From assembly GCA_965199935.1 (NCBI GenBank), contig CBDATD010000001.1, positions 124,001-188,000 on the forward strand: 64,000 nt of DNA, given 5' to 3'. Each line of letters begins with the position of its first letter. Within the stretch, counting starts at the first letter, position 1. The DNA is from JAPPLG01 sp965199935 (GTDB lineage: Bacteria; Bdellovibrionota; Bdellovibrionia; Bdellovibrionales; UBA1609). Position numbers and translations under genes: made by a program. The notes beneath the pieces are model-generated. The model ran no database searches and was not told the origin of the DNA. It was given only the letters and a program-made list of their open reading frames with translations. This document shows, piece by piece, positions 52,667 to 61,660 of the stretch.

Positions 52667-53323
52667 TTAATAAGGTTCATATTCTCCATAATACAAGTCA
52701 TACACTGTGATCATCTTTTCTAAAATTGGTTTTATATTGTCATTAAACCACCAACGGTCGGCTGGCTGACTCCATGTTTCTGGAGATAGGTATAAGTCAA
52801 TGTTATTTTGTGAATCTACTCTTGGATCACAGTTTGATGTTGATCTGCTAAACCATTCATCATATTGAAAACCAAAGCGTTCTGAAGTTAAACGAACATA
52901 TTCATCAGCTAAAGAAATAAGAAGATGATATACGTGTTTACTCTCTTTTCCCCCTGGTCTATAACCCTCTCCGAGTATATTCACACATAAATTATAAAGC
53001 TCATCACCTCTCTTTGCTGGACAATTACCAAAATAACCTTGAGTAAATCGACTCATCAATTTTACCCTATGTGGCTTTGTAAAAGATTCTCTAGGCTCTA
53101 CAGATTCAAAAGTAAGGTTGCCCGATTCACTTAAACTAGCTAGCTTATTATCCAAGTCTGCTTTAAATATATTAAAGAAAACTTTATTTATTGAACGAAA
53201 CTGGCAAGATGTTTCTTGGTGATCTAGGTCGTGGGGATTTTCACTGTTAGATCGGTCCGTTATCAGATGCCCATAAGCCACACCACTGAAAAGAACACTA
53301 AAGATCAAAACAAAATTCTTCAT
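52667..53323 (-). CDS. Exported protein of unknown function
   Basis: A 218-residue protein with a signal peptide (FVLIFSVLFSGVAYGH). Mature region of mixed character with four Cys (TSCQFRSINK, GNCPAKRG, YNLCVNILGEGY, SNCDPRVDS) and many aromatic residues near the C-terminus. No family recognised. It is 113 bases downstream of the small lipoprotein gene at 53436 and may be part of the same unit. Confidence 0.6.
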   Translation of the reverse strand: MKNFVLIFSVLFSGVAYGHLITDRSNSENPHDLDHQETSCQFRSINKVFFNIFKADLDNKLASLSESGNLTFESVEPRESFTKPHRVKLMSRFTQGYFGNCPAKRGDELYNLCVNILGEGYRPGGKESKHVYHLLISLADEYVRLTSERFGFQYDEWFSRSTSNCDPRVDSQNNIDLYLSPETWSQPADRWWFNDNIKPILEKMITVYDLYYGEYEPY

Positions 53324-53435
53324 AACAACCCCCTTTTAAAGCCAGACTATGAATTATCGGAACCCGGCCACTGGGATTCAAGGGCTAAAGATTTTATGCC
53401 TGTTTTGAGCTGTTTTACTGTCTCATTTTAAGAGT

Positions 53436-53609
53436 TTATTTCTTTTCCTCTTTCTTTTCTTCAGGACAGCACACAAGATGTTTCAACATATCTCTTATTT
53501 CTATGTTGAGACGATAATTGTCTGTCTTTGGTATAGTCTTCAGACAGCCTTTCTCTTTTGAACAACCAACCTGAAATAAAAGCAATGATCCCAGTAAAAA
53601 ACTAAACAC
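53436..53609 (-). CDS. Small cysteine-rich lipoprotein, paralogue B
   Basis: A 57-residue gene starting at GTG 53609, one base after the preceding gene's stop, with GAGGA as ribosome binding site. It has a lipobox (LLGSLLLFQVGCSKEKGC, Cys 16) and a CCPEEKK C-terminus. It is a clear paralogue of the next gene upstream: LLFQxGC, then C, Pro, Tyr, and CCP occur in the same order. Function unknown. Confidence 0.6.
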   Translation of the reverse strand: MFSFLLGSLLLFQVGCSKEKGCLKTIPKTDNYRLNIEIRDMLKHLVCCPEEKKEEKK

Positions 53610-53610
53610 T

Positions 53611-53790
53611 TTATTCCTCGTCTGGACAGCATTTATATTTTTCTTTCCACATTTTTAATACCACTCTGTCAATATCGTAAAAACCTGTACTGGCCGGGGG
53701 ATTCTTTGAACAAGTGTTATCTTTTGAACATACTTCTTTTGCACATCCTGTTTGAAATAAAAGAAAAGACCCAATTAAAACCCTTAACAT
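53611..53790 (-). CDS. Small cysteine-rich lipoprotein, paralogue A
   Basis: A 59-residue lipoprotein from ATG 53790 (MLRVLIGSFLLFQTGCAKE; lipobox Cys 16). ATG 53790 has GGAGG upstream, inside the end of the previous gene. The mature part reads CSKNPPASTGFYDIDRVVLK, then MWKEKYKCCPDEE. The motif C-x-K-PP-x-STGF-x-DIDR also occurs in the protein encoded just upstream (53792-54352), so three neighbouring genes share this short domain or parts of it. Confidence 0.65.
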   Translation of the reverse strand: MLRVLIGSFLLFQTGCAKEVCSKDNTCSKNPPASTGFYDIDRVVLKMWKEKYKCCPDEE

Positions 53791-53791
53791 C

Positions 53792-54352
53792 TTAACCTCC
53801 AAACCCGCCTAAGAAAGGCCCGCTAGGTCCGCCAGGTAATTCACTAGGTTCTTTATAAGAGCCGCTTCTTTTAAGAGCAGGACAGTTTTTGCAAGAGTGA
53901 TTCATCTTCCACATTCTTAAAGCCATTCTGTCAATATCGTGAAAACCTGTACTTTCTGGTGGTTTCTTTGAACATCTTTCGTGACAAGATCTAATATTAA
54001 TTTCATGTGAGTCGTGAATATTTTCAGGGCCTATTCCTATAGACCTGCTTACTGCACTGCCAATCTCTGAACTGCCAGCCCCAGAATTACCTGAAGAATC
54101 GCCAGCCCCAGAATTACCCGAAGAACTGCCAGCCCCAGAATTACCTGAATGTTGTCCCAAAGAAAAATCACCTTCCACACCTGCAAAATACAAAGGATCA
54201 TCAACATAAGAAAATTCATCAAGATCATCTTCTGTAAATTCCAAAAGATACTTTTGCTCATTCTGGAAAGTTATCTCTTCCTCTGACTTATGGTTATCCA
54301 GTGCGTATGCTAAAGAACAGGACAGGGCAGTTATTAAGATTAAGGTTTTCAT
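53792..54352 (-). CDS. Exported protein with Gly/Ser repeats and a Cys motif
   Basis: A 186-residue protein from ATG 54352 with the signal peptide MKTLILITALSCSLAYA, shared with the 52122 gene; a longer frame adds nine residues. After an acidic region come repeats of NSGAGSS/D type, then CSKKPPESTGFHDIDRMALR and MWKMNHSCKNCP, a fusion of the small lipoprotein motif. The C-terminus is Gly/Pro-rich. First gene of a likely unit 54352-53436. The palindrome at 54441 lies 89 bases upstream. Confidence 0.65.
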   Translation of the reverse strand: MKTLILITALSCSLAYALDNHKSEEEITFQNEQKYLLEFTEDDLDEFSYVDDPLYFAGVEGDFSLGQHSGNSGAGSSSGNSGAGDSSGNSGAGSSEIGSAVSRSIGIGPENIHDSHEINIRSCHERCSKKPPESTGFHDIDRMALRMWKMNHSCKNCPALKRSGSYKEPSELPGGPSGPFLGGFGG

Positions 54353-54440
54353 GGTTTCCCCCTTTGATAAGATTTTCACTTTGCAGAGAAACAGTTTTAA
54401 CTAACTTTGTCAAAATAATTAGATTTTTTTCTGATTCAAT

Positions 54441-54457
54441 AGTGTAAAAATTACACT
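54441..54457. promoter_or_regulatory. Palindrome, shared operator candidate 5
   Basis: AGTGTAA-AAA-TTACACT is a perfect 17-bp inverted repeat 89 bases upstream of the ATG at 54352. Confidence 0.6.
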
Positions 54458-54519
54458 GTTTTTGACTATTTTAAGAGTTTTATCGGATTGACCTTTAAAG
54501 CTCTGCTTATCAGTACAAT
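54453..54519 (-). repeat. Duplicated upstream module, copy 2
   Basis: Near-identical to 52598-52663. With the shared signal-peptide sequence this suggests that one of the two genes arose by local duplication of promoter and gene start. Confidence 0.8.
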
Positions 54520-54588
54520 GGTTTTCAGGCTTGTCTACACAGCCTTTCTCATGACTAAACCCCTTACTTTTACAGAGGATTGTGCTTT

Positions 54589-55536
54589 TTATAAATCCTC
54601 TTGCTGATTTTCTTCCTGTTCTTTTGTCATCTTATTGATTTCTTCCTCCATCATCTCCTGCAATAACTTTTCCTCTTCTTGAGACTTGTTCAAAGCACTC
54701 ACTGTCCAAAAACCCAAACCTCCTAAAGCTGTAATACCGCCGGCCACAGCATATTTCTTAACAGTAGAGGGAGAGATATTCATACGATGCAGCCAACTGA
54801 CAAACTTTTTTGTCAAAGGCTGTGAAGCCCATCGAACCCCTTGAAATATGAATCCAAAAATTTTCTCTCCAGTCCAAAATGTAAGAGCATATCCAGCCGT
54901 ACTCATTGCAACATCCACACCCAACACAGTGAGGGCAAACTGATGTATTTCATCTACATCCACTGTTCCCAGACAGTGTACGGCCGCCTGTAAAAAACCC
55001 AAAGAATCCGTCAAATAAAGAGTGTATAAAGAATAAAACCACCTCCTCAGCTCAAAATAAGAAGTGTGTGTGATATTAATATAATCCCCCTTCATTCCTG
55101 TCTCAAAAAGAGCCGAAAAAGACTGCACCCCTCCTTCATACATCACATACATCCAAGCCTGCAGAGACGAAGAAATGTCTTCGCCGTATTGACGATGCAT
55201 TTGCACCGCCCACTCCCTTACTTTGGACGATTCGTGTTGAGTGTAATAGGAGCCGCCTAATTTTTTATGGTATTGAGGAAGCCCCATGCCTATAACAATG
55301 CGGTAAACCGGACAAAGCTTCATGGTTTCCGCGTAAGCATTGTTTTGAATTTCCACGCGGTAGTCATATATTTTTTGTAAAACATCATCGCCAAACTGCT
55401 TGCGAACTTCCTTCTCCACAGATTGAATTACAGAACTGGATCCCTGAACATATCTGGAGGCTTCCGCAAATAGAGGGTATGCATACAAATTAAAACATAC
55501 AAACAGACCAACAAGAATATTTTTTTTCCACATCAT
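54589..55536 (-). CDS. Exported or membrane protein of unknown function
   Basis: A 315-residue protein with an N-terminal signal (ILVGLFVCFNLYAYPLFAEA). A largely helical region follows, with hydrophobic segments (ALTVLGVDVAMSTAGYALTF, ITALGGLGFWTVSAL), so it is probably anchored in the inner membrane by its C-terminal half. The last 30 residues are a charged Glu-rich coil. No family recognised. It follows a terminator of the upstream gene, and its own promoter would have to lie in the 40 bases between. Confidence 0.6.
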   Translation of the reverse strand: MMWKKNILVGLFVCFNLYAYPLFAEASRYVQGSSSVIQSVEKEVRKQFGDDVLQKIYDYRVEIQNNAYAETMKLCPVYRIVIGMGLPQYHKKLGGSYYTQHESSKVREWAVQMHRQYGEDISSSLQAWMYVMYEGGVQSFSALFETGMKGDYINITHTSYFELRRWFYSLYTLYLTDSLGFLQAAVHCLGTVDVDEIHQFALTVLGVDVAMSTAGYALTFWTGEKIFGFIFQGVRWASQPLTKKFVSWLHRMNISPSTVKKYAVAGGITALGGLGFWTVSALNKSQEEEKLLQEMMEEEINKMTKEQEENQQEDL

Positions 55537-55579
55537 CCGAATCCTTCCTTCATTGATGTCAATTTTAAGAAAACACTTT

Positions 55580-55616
55580 AAAAAAAGGGCGTCTTGAAAA
55601 ACGACACCCTCTTTTT
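55580..55616 (-). terminator. Rho-independent terminator
   Basis: AGGGTGTC and GACGCCCT form an eight-pair stem (one G-T pair), followed by seven Ts on the minus strand. It lies after the stop of 55649-56752. Confidence 0.75.
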
Positions 55617-55648
55617 ATATTCAATGGTTTAAAGTCAACAGAGGGTTC

Positions 55649-56752
55649 TCACTGCATGAAGGACGCGGCCTCATTCACAACGAATTCAATATCCTCCATG
55701 TACTGCTCTCTCAAATTATCCAAATCCTCCGTTTTATCAAACAGAATCATTACAGCATCCCCCGCCAGAGCCGCCTGCACTAAGCCTCCGGCCAAATAGA
55801 GACCGGGAACAGCAGTCCATCGAACAGTATGCCCCGCTCCATAGCCAATTCGAGATACAATCCCTTTAAGCCTAACCATTTTAGCCTTTTTCAATTGAGA
55901 TTTAGTGTTTTGGACTTTTTTATTCAGATTATCCACAACCAATTTTTGCCTTTCCACCGCCTTTTCCTGTGCTGTTTGAACCGCCGGCTGGGCGGCAACG
56001 CCTTGAGATGGAGCTGTTGTTCCAGCACCGGCAGGACGCTTTCTTCTAAGCTTTTTTCCCAAACGCCTTGTTTCAGCCATAGATCTTGCTGTAGTTCCTT
56101 CAGTTTGCACCGGCTTATCAGCGCCAGCCGCAGTTTTCACTTTCTCTTCAGTCTGCACCGGCTTATCAGCACCGCCAGCCGCAGTTTTCACTTTCTCTTC
56201 AGTCTGCACCGGCTTGTCCGTATCAGCCGCAGTTTTCACAGTTTCAGTCTGCTTCGCAGCCTGAGCCTTCTCAGCTTCAGCTTTTTTTCCCGCCTCCCAA
56301 GCGGCGGTTTTCAAGCTGGACAGCTTCGCCTCTGCTTTTTTTAACTCCACTTCTTGATCAAATAACTGTCCAATAAGCTGTTTCATATTTTTAAATGCTG
56401 TTTTATTCCTAGGACGAAAATGACTAGGGGTCACCGCCCTAAAAACAGAAGTCCATCCTCTTTGCACAAAGTAAGTCGTTCCCGCTGAAAAAGCCCAGGC
56501 CCCTACCACAAGAGTCTTGCCTCCAATGCCCAAATCCGGATCATGGAAGCCCAGAGCAGAATTAATATCTCTCGCCGCATCTACAGCATCAATCACAGTA
56601 CGCTTCCAGAATAATTCGTTTTGCACATCCTCCGGCAGTGAATCATAGTAAGCGGAGTAAGAAGAATCTCCAATTACAGATTCAGACACACTCCAAAAGG
56701 GAGCAGAAACAAATAAAAGCAACCCTATCAACACTTGATGACTCCTGTTCAT
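55649..56752 (-). CDS. Exported repeat-containing membrane-associated protein
   Basis: A 367-residue protein with an N-terminal signal (VLIGLLLFVSAPFWSVSESV). Two hydrophobic stretches (TLVVGAWAFSAGTTYFV and VPGLYLAGGLVQAALAGDAV) bracket a long charged coil. In the middle, three copies of a 14-16 residue unit (DKPVQTEEKVKTAAG) form a low-complexity spacer, then a basic patch (RRLGKKLRRKRP). No family recognised. Upstream lies the best-matched palindrome (56832), 80 bases away, and a TATATT box; a terminator follows the gene. Confidence 0.65.
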   Translation of the reverse strand: MNRSHQVLIGLLLFVSAPFWSVSESVIGDSSYSAYYDSLPEDVQNELFWKRTVIDAVDAARDINSALGFHDPDLGIGGKTLVVGAWAFSAGTTYFVQRGWTSVFRAVTPSHFRPRNKTAFKNMKQLIGQLFDQEVELKKAEAKLSSLKTAAWEAGKKAEAEKAQAAKQTETVKTAADTDKPVQTEEKVKTAAGGADKPVQTEEKVKTAAGADKPVQTEGTTARSMAETRRLGKKLRRKRPAGAGTTAPSQGVAAQPAVQTAQEKAVERQKLVVDNLNKKVQNTKSQLKKAKMVRLKGIVSRIGYGAGHTVRWTAVPGLYLAGGLVQAALAGDAVMILFDKTEDLDNLREQYMEDIEFVVNEAASFMQ

Positions 56753-57174
56753 TACACACCTTCCTTATTTTTTAAAAAAACCAGCACACCTTAATATAAA
56801 ACTAAAAACAAATCCAAATTTATTTTCAAAAGTGTAAAATTTACACACTTCCGGTATCAAAAAAGCACATAACTGCAAATAAATTTAGTTCAATAGATGC
56901 AGTCCTTCTCAAAAAAGAATGCTTCGTCCACATTCATTATAAAGCGGTGAAAAACTATTTAAAATCAGCCGGCGCACCGCACGCTCGTTCTCAATATGAC
57001 TGCGTCCATTTATTACAAAAGGACCCACAGAAAATTTCGGGGCGGCTGTTCAAGACAAAAAGACTTTTTCGGAAGAAGGACATAAGAAACTTTAGCTTTA
57101 TTTAATAAATAACAAAATATTTTTAATTTTATAAATAAAGAGTTTTTCTTTTGGGTTTTTAGCGTCCCTAAAAA
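56753..57174. other. Intergenic region with palindrome and AT-rich tract
   Basis: No supported gene. The palindrome at 56832-56846 controls the minus-strand side. The plus-strand side before mltG is AT-rich (57090-57160). Only short unsupported frames are open here. Confidence 0.5.
56832..56846. promoter_or_regulatory. Palindrome, shared operator candidate 6
   Basis: GTGTAAA-A-TTTACAC is a perfect inverted repeat with seven-base arms, the strongest of the set, 80 bases upstream of the start at 56752. On the minus strand TATATT follows its end after 33 bases. Confidence 0.65.
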
Positions 57175-57213
57175 TTGAAAAAAAGTCTTGAAAAACCGAT
57201 TAAAGTCCTAGTT

Positions 57214-58014
57214 ATGAAAATAAGTGGATATTTATTGGTTCTTTTTTTTCTGTGCCACTGCGCCAGAAACGCATACATCGGCGGTTACGAAAGAAGAATA
57301 GAAAGGCTCTCATCCAGCGGCGGTAAAGTGATAGGAGCATACACACTGGCAAATCGAACAAATATGTTTACAGCCGCGGAGCAATTAGAACGCCGGCGGT
57401 TGTTTCGCAAAGATGAATTCTTATCCACAATTGACAATGCAAACTTTGTGTTTTCCTTATTGAGGGATAATGTGGAAAGCTTAGAGGGCTATCTCTACCC
57501 AAGAACATACACCATTACTGAAGATATGACTGCCAAAGACCTTGCAAGAGCCATGGTGCAGAATTTTCTAAGAGTTTATGAAGAACTGCCTCACCGCCAT
57601 TCCTATTTTTCCCGCCATGAAATTGTCACGCTTGCCAGTATCGTGGAGCAGGAAAGCCTCAAAGACTGGGAAAAACCACGCATCGCCTCTGTCTTTTACA
57701 ACCGGCTTCAAATAGGAATGAAACTGCAAAGCGACCCCACTGTTTCTTACGGCATTTTGAGAGAAGAAGGCTCTATGCCCTCCCGCCTGTACAGAAGCGA
57801 CTTTACGAAAAAAAACCCTTATAACACTTACACTGTGGAGAATTTTCCAGCAGGCCCCATATCCAACCCCGACCGCAGTTCTCTTTCTGCCGCTTTGGAG
57901 CCGGAAAAAACGTCTTACTACTATTTCGTCAGCCAAAATGACGGAACACACGCTTTCAATAGAGATTTTGAAGGGCATAAAAAAGATGTGCGGGCTTATA
58001 AAAGAAACCGCTGA
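57214..58014 (+). CDS. mltG: Endolytic murein transglycosylase MltG, shortened
   Basis: Cuts nascent glycan strands at the inner membrane and releases terminal anhydro-sugars. This protein has 266 residues from ATG 57214; usual MltG has 330-350. The YceG core is intact: LEGYLYPRTYTI, the catalytic Glu in LASIVEQES, VFYNRLQIGMKLQSDPTVSY, NPYNTYTVENFPAGPISNP and YYYFVSQNDGTHAF. The N-terminal LysM-like domain is reduced. The membrane segment has a lipobox-like FFLCHCARN, so it might be a lipoprotein. A TTG at 57175 would add 13 residues; ATG 57214 opens directly into the hydrophobic segment. Confidence 0.85.
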   Translation: MKISGYLLVLFFLCHCARNAYIGGYERRIERLSSSGGKVIGAYTLANRTNMFTAAEQLERRRLFRKDEFLSTIDNANFVFSLLRDNVESLEGYLYPRTYTITEDMTAKDLARAMVQNFLRVYEELPHRHSYFSRHEIVTLASIVEQESLKDWEKPRIASVFYNRLQIGMKLQSDPTVSYGILREEGSMPSRLYRSDFTKKNPYNTYTVENFPAGPISNPDRSSLSAALEPEKTSYYYFVSQNDGTHAFNRDFEGHKKDVRAYKRNR

Positions 58015-58097
58015 TTCTATTGTGATATTGCAAGAACAGCTCTTCAATGCTACAGTGCCGTTTGGCGGAGCGAACGGACCTTTAAAACAAAACGGCT

Positions 58098-60159
58098 ATG
58101 TCTATTTTTCAAATTCAAACTGCAGAAGACTTAAAAAGAACCAGAAATATTGGGATTATGGCTCACATTGATGCGGGCAAAACCACCCTGACAGAGCGTA
58201 TCTTATTTTATACAGGACGCAGCTATAAAATGGGGGAGGTCCACGACGGCAATACCGTTATGGACTGGATGGAGCAGGAGCAAGAGAGAGGAATCACGAT
58301 CACCTCCGCCGCCACAACATGTTTCTGGAAAAACTGCATGATTAATATTATAGATACTCCCGGCCATGTTGATTTTACCGTGGAAGTAGAGCGAAGCCTC
58401 CGAGTTTTAGATGGAGCCATTGCTGTTTTCGACGGCGTGCATGGGGTGGAGCCTCAGTCGGAAACTGTCTGGAGGCAGGCTGATAAACACCAAGTGCCGC
58501 GTATTTGCTTCATCAATAAAATGGACAGAGTGGGGGCAGACTTTACAGCCAGTGTTCAATCTATTCAGAAAAAATTAGGGGCAAAGCCTTTGATTGTTCA
58601 ATACCCTGTAGGAGAAAATTTTTCAGGCGTTATTGATCTTATTTCCCTTCAGCTGAACACATGGCCCACAGAGACGGGGGAGTCTATGAAAGCAGACAGC
58701 ATTCCTCCAGAAGAGAAAGAAAAATCCAACAAACTGCGGGAGCGGCTTTTGGAAAATTTGTGCGAGCTGGATGATTCTTTGATGGAAAAATTTGTTAAGG
58801 AAGAGCCTATCTCTGATCAGGAAATAAAAACATCCATCCGAAAACTCACCCTTCAGCTGAAAATCACCCCCGTTCTATGCGGCTCCGCTTTTAAAAATAA
58901 AGGCATTCAACCGGTGCTTGACGCTGTTTCAAATTATCTTCCAAATCCTTTGGACGTCCCCCTTGTTTCCGGAAAAATCAAACATAAAACTGTTCTCAAA
59001 AAAACAAGCTTTAAGGAAACTCCAACGGCCTTGGCTTTTAAAATTGAAGTCGATTCTTTTGCAGGCGCAATGACTTACATCAGAGTCTATTCGGGTGAAA
59101 TACGAACCGGCGCCTCTCTTTTGAACTCCAGAGAAAACAAAAAAGAGAGAATCGGCAAATTAGTGAAAATGCATTCCCACTCCAAACAAGAAGTTTCTGT
59201 TTTAAAAGCCGGAGATATTGGGGCTGTTTTAGGTCTGAAATGGACGCGTACAGGAGACACACTTTGCAGTCCGGAAGAGCCTATTTTGCTGGAGGCCATT
59301 GATGTTCCGGAGCCTGTGATTTCCATCGCTGTGGAAGCGGGGTCCTTGTCCGAACAAAAGAAGATGACGGCCGCTCTAAAAATTTTAAAACAAGAAGACC
59401 CTTCATTTTCAGTCCGATCCCACGCGGAAACAGGGCAGACTCTTATCGAAGGCATGGGGGAGCTGCACTTGGAAGTTCTCATCCACCGATTAAAAAATGA
59501 TTTCAAGGTAAAAATAAACGCCGGAAAACCGCAGGTGTTTTTCAGAGAAACACTTTTGAAAAAAAGCCGCGTTCAGCATATTTTTTGAAAAAGAAGCCGC
59601 CGGTAAAAAACAATTTGCTGAACTGAGTTTGGAAGTCTATCCTATAGACAGAGGAAAAGGCATCCAAGTTCAAAATAAAATCCCGGACATCCCCCAAAAC
59701 TTTTTGTCTGCTGTGAAAGAAGGTATTGTGGAATCCTCCTCCGTGGGTGTGGTTTCCGGCTACCCTTTGCAGGATGTGGGCGTTGACATTCTTCAGTGGA
59801 AATATAAAGAAGGAGAATCTTCAGAGCTGGCCTTTAAAGTGTGCGCTTCTCAGGCGTTTCATTTGGGAGCTAAAAAATCCGGAGGCCGTCTTCTGGAGCC
59901 TATTTTTAAGCTGGAAATTTTAACTCCAGAAGAGTTTATTGGAGATGTGGTTGGCGATCTTAATTCAAGGCGCGGACAAATTGGAGAAATTCATAATAGG
60001 AATAATCTTCAGGCGGTGCAGGCCAAGGCCCCTCTGCTCCATTTGATCGGCTACGCCACACAACTTCGCTCACTCACTCAAGGAAGAGCTGTTTTTTCTA
60101 TGGAGATGACAGGCTATGATGTTCTGCCTGAATCTCTTCAAAAAAACCTCATCACATAA
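58098..60159 (+). pseudogene. fusA: Elongation factor G with a +1 frameshift
   Basis: Translocation GTPase of the ribosome. The first frame (58098-59588) has the GTPase domain: AHIDAGKTTLTERILFYTGR, MEQEQERGITITSAATT, DTPGHVDFTVEVERSLRVLD, FINKMDRVGADF. The second (to 60159, one base ahead) has domains IV-V: KEGIVESSSVGVVSGYPLQD and FIGDVVGDLNSRRGQIGEIH. The break is at about 59581-59588, where CAT ATT TTT is followed by TGA in a six-T run. Dropping one T gives HIFEKEAAGKK, about 686 residues, the normal length and all motifs kept. This could be a sequence error, slippage, a programmed +1 shift at TTT-TGA, or a disabled second copy. tuf, rpsL and rpsG are not adjacent. Confidence 0.85.
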
Positions 60160-60289
60160 ACTTTAAAAAATGAAATTTCCTGTAAAAAATTATCCCTCTC
60201 AAAAAAACCTTTGAAAATTAAATCCTTATGGAATGATCTTTACAAACTGCCTGAATTGTGCAACAAAGTTCTTTGTTTTTGAGGTGATT

Positions 60290-61628
60290 TTGAACAAACG
60301 GCCGGTAAAAAGAAGATCGTTCTTCAGTGCAGTCAAATGGTTTGCCGCCGCTGCTGTCTTTCAAATTGGGTGCAAGTCCAATCCCTGCTTTTACCCAACA
60401 TCCTTAAAAATGAGTATTGAACAAGAATTCCAAAAATCGTGTTTAGGAGTCACGGATAAAGAGCTGGCCCAGGTGAAACATATTAAATTCTCTCCTCACA
60501 CGAAAGACTTTTCTCAGATTGAACTGGAAAATTTCAAACTGTTGACCAGCCTTTCAAGCTTAGACTTTTCAGGCAATAAAAATATTACAAAAATTCCAGA
60601 CTTTGTTTACAGCCTCCCGCAGCTCAAAAAATTAAATATTTCCTCCACAGACATCTCCGAATTTGACTCAAAATTGTGCCGGCTCAAAAACTTAGAGTCT
60701 TTAATTGGAAAAAACAACTCCTACAAAAACAATGAAATCCCATTCCATGCCTTTTGTTTAGAAAACTTAAAAGTCTTGGATATGTCAGACAGCAGTATCA
60801 TTTACGTAGATGAGTACATCTACTATCTTTCAAATCTGGAAGAACTGTACATGGCCGAAAACAATTTTGGAATCTCTTCCCTCTCTGATCAAATATATGT
60901 TCAGCCTTCAACTGGTGGATTTGCAAAACAATAATTTTTCTGAAAACCCTGATGTTAATGATTTGTTTAACTGCACACTCCATTACAGCTCTGAAGAGAG
61001 GCGGGAGTGCCAGGAGGATCTTCGAGCGGCTCTTGACTGCGAACACCATTACAAATTCAGACACCAGAGAGGAGAGCCTATGAGAAAGTGGAAGTCCGAT
61101 GCAGACGATGACCGGTACTTCTATCTTCTCAACACACATGACGGAGAAAGATATGAAGTGGATCAAGCCGTAAAATGCTATGAAGACTGGCTGGCCTCCA
61201 CGGGAGGGTTTGAGAGTTTTGAAAAAACCGGCGGTTTTGATGAAACAGGAAATTATAAAGGGCGAAAAACCAAAAACGCCCCTCTCCTTGAAAAAACTAT
61301 TAACGGTAAAACCATCCGAGAATGGAGGCTCCAGCATACGGTGCTGGTAGAGCAGACAAACCCGGGGTGGACTTTTCGAGGAGCGCCGCTGTACAACACC
61401 ATTGTTTATAATTTGAGAAATTTTACTTATGTCAACGCCCTTATGGGCGACTTCTGCCGGCTCAAAAGAGATTGGTTCTACACATCTTTTGGAAAAAACG
61501 AATATTTTTTACCCGGACGAAGAGAGTATTTTCCTGAACTGCATATGCCTAGAAACAAAGAAGACGCAGTCAATAGAGATAAAAAATGCATAGAGGATGG
61601 AACCGGCATAGAAAATGAATCTAAGTAA
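60290..61628 (+). pseudogene. Leucine-rich-repeat lipoprotein with a frameshift
   Basis: Two overlapping frames form one protein. The start is taken at TTG 60290 (GAGG upstream), giving a signal with lipobox FQIGCKSNPC. Leucine-rich repeats follow: LTSLSSLDFSGNKNITKIPD, LPQLKKLNISSTDISEFD, LENLKVLDMSDSSIIYVDEY, LSNLEELYMAENNFGISSLS. After about 60895 the +1 frame continues the pattern (FSLQLVDLQNNNFSENPDV) and then a 200-residue unknown C-terminal domain with several Cys. One inserted or missing base near 60893-60902 explains it. Exported LRR proteins often bind host or prey proteins; here that is inference. Confidence 0.65.
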
Positions 61629-61660
61629 ACAAACCGCATCTGTGAGGAGATTTTCAATTG

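Noticed and set aside
56880..57110. Open plus-strand frame of about 75 codons (GTG start near 56949) before mltG
   Set aside because: No ribosome binding site, no recognisable protein and an abrupt composition; not supported as a gene.
59560..59600. Firm call of programmed +1 frameshifting in fusA
   Set aside because: The TTT-TGA context fits, but there is no internal Shine-Dalgarno and other frameshifts occur nearby, so an error or decay is at least as likely.
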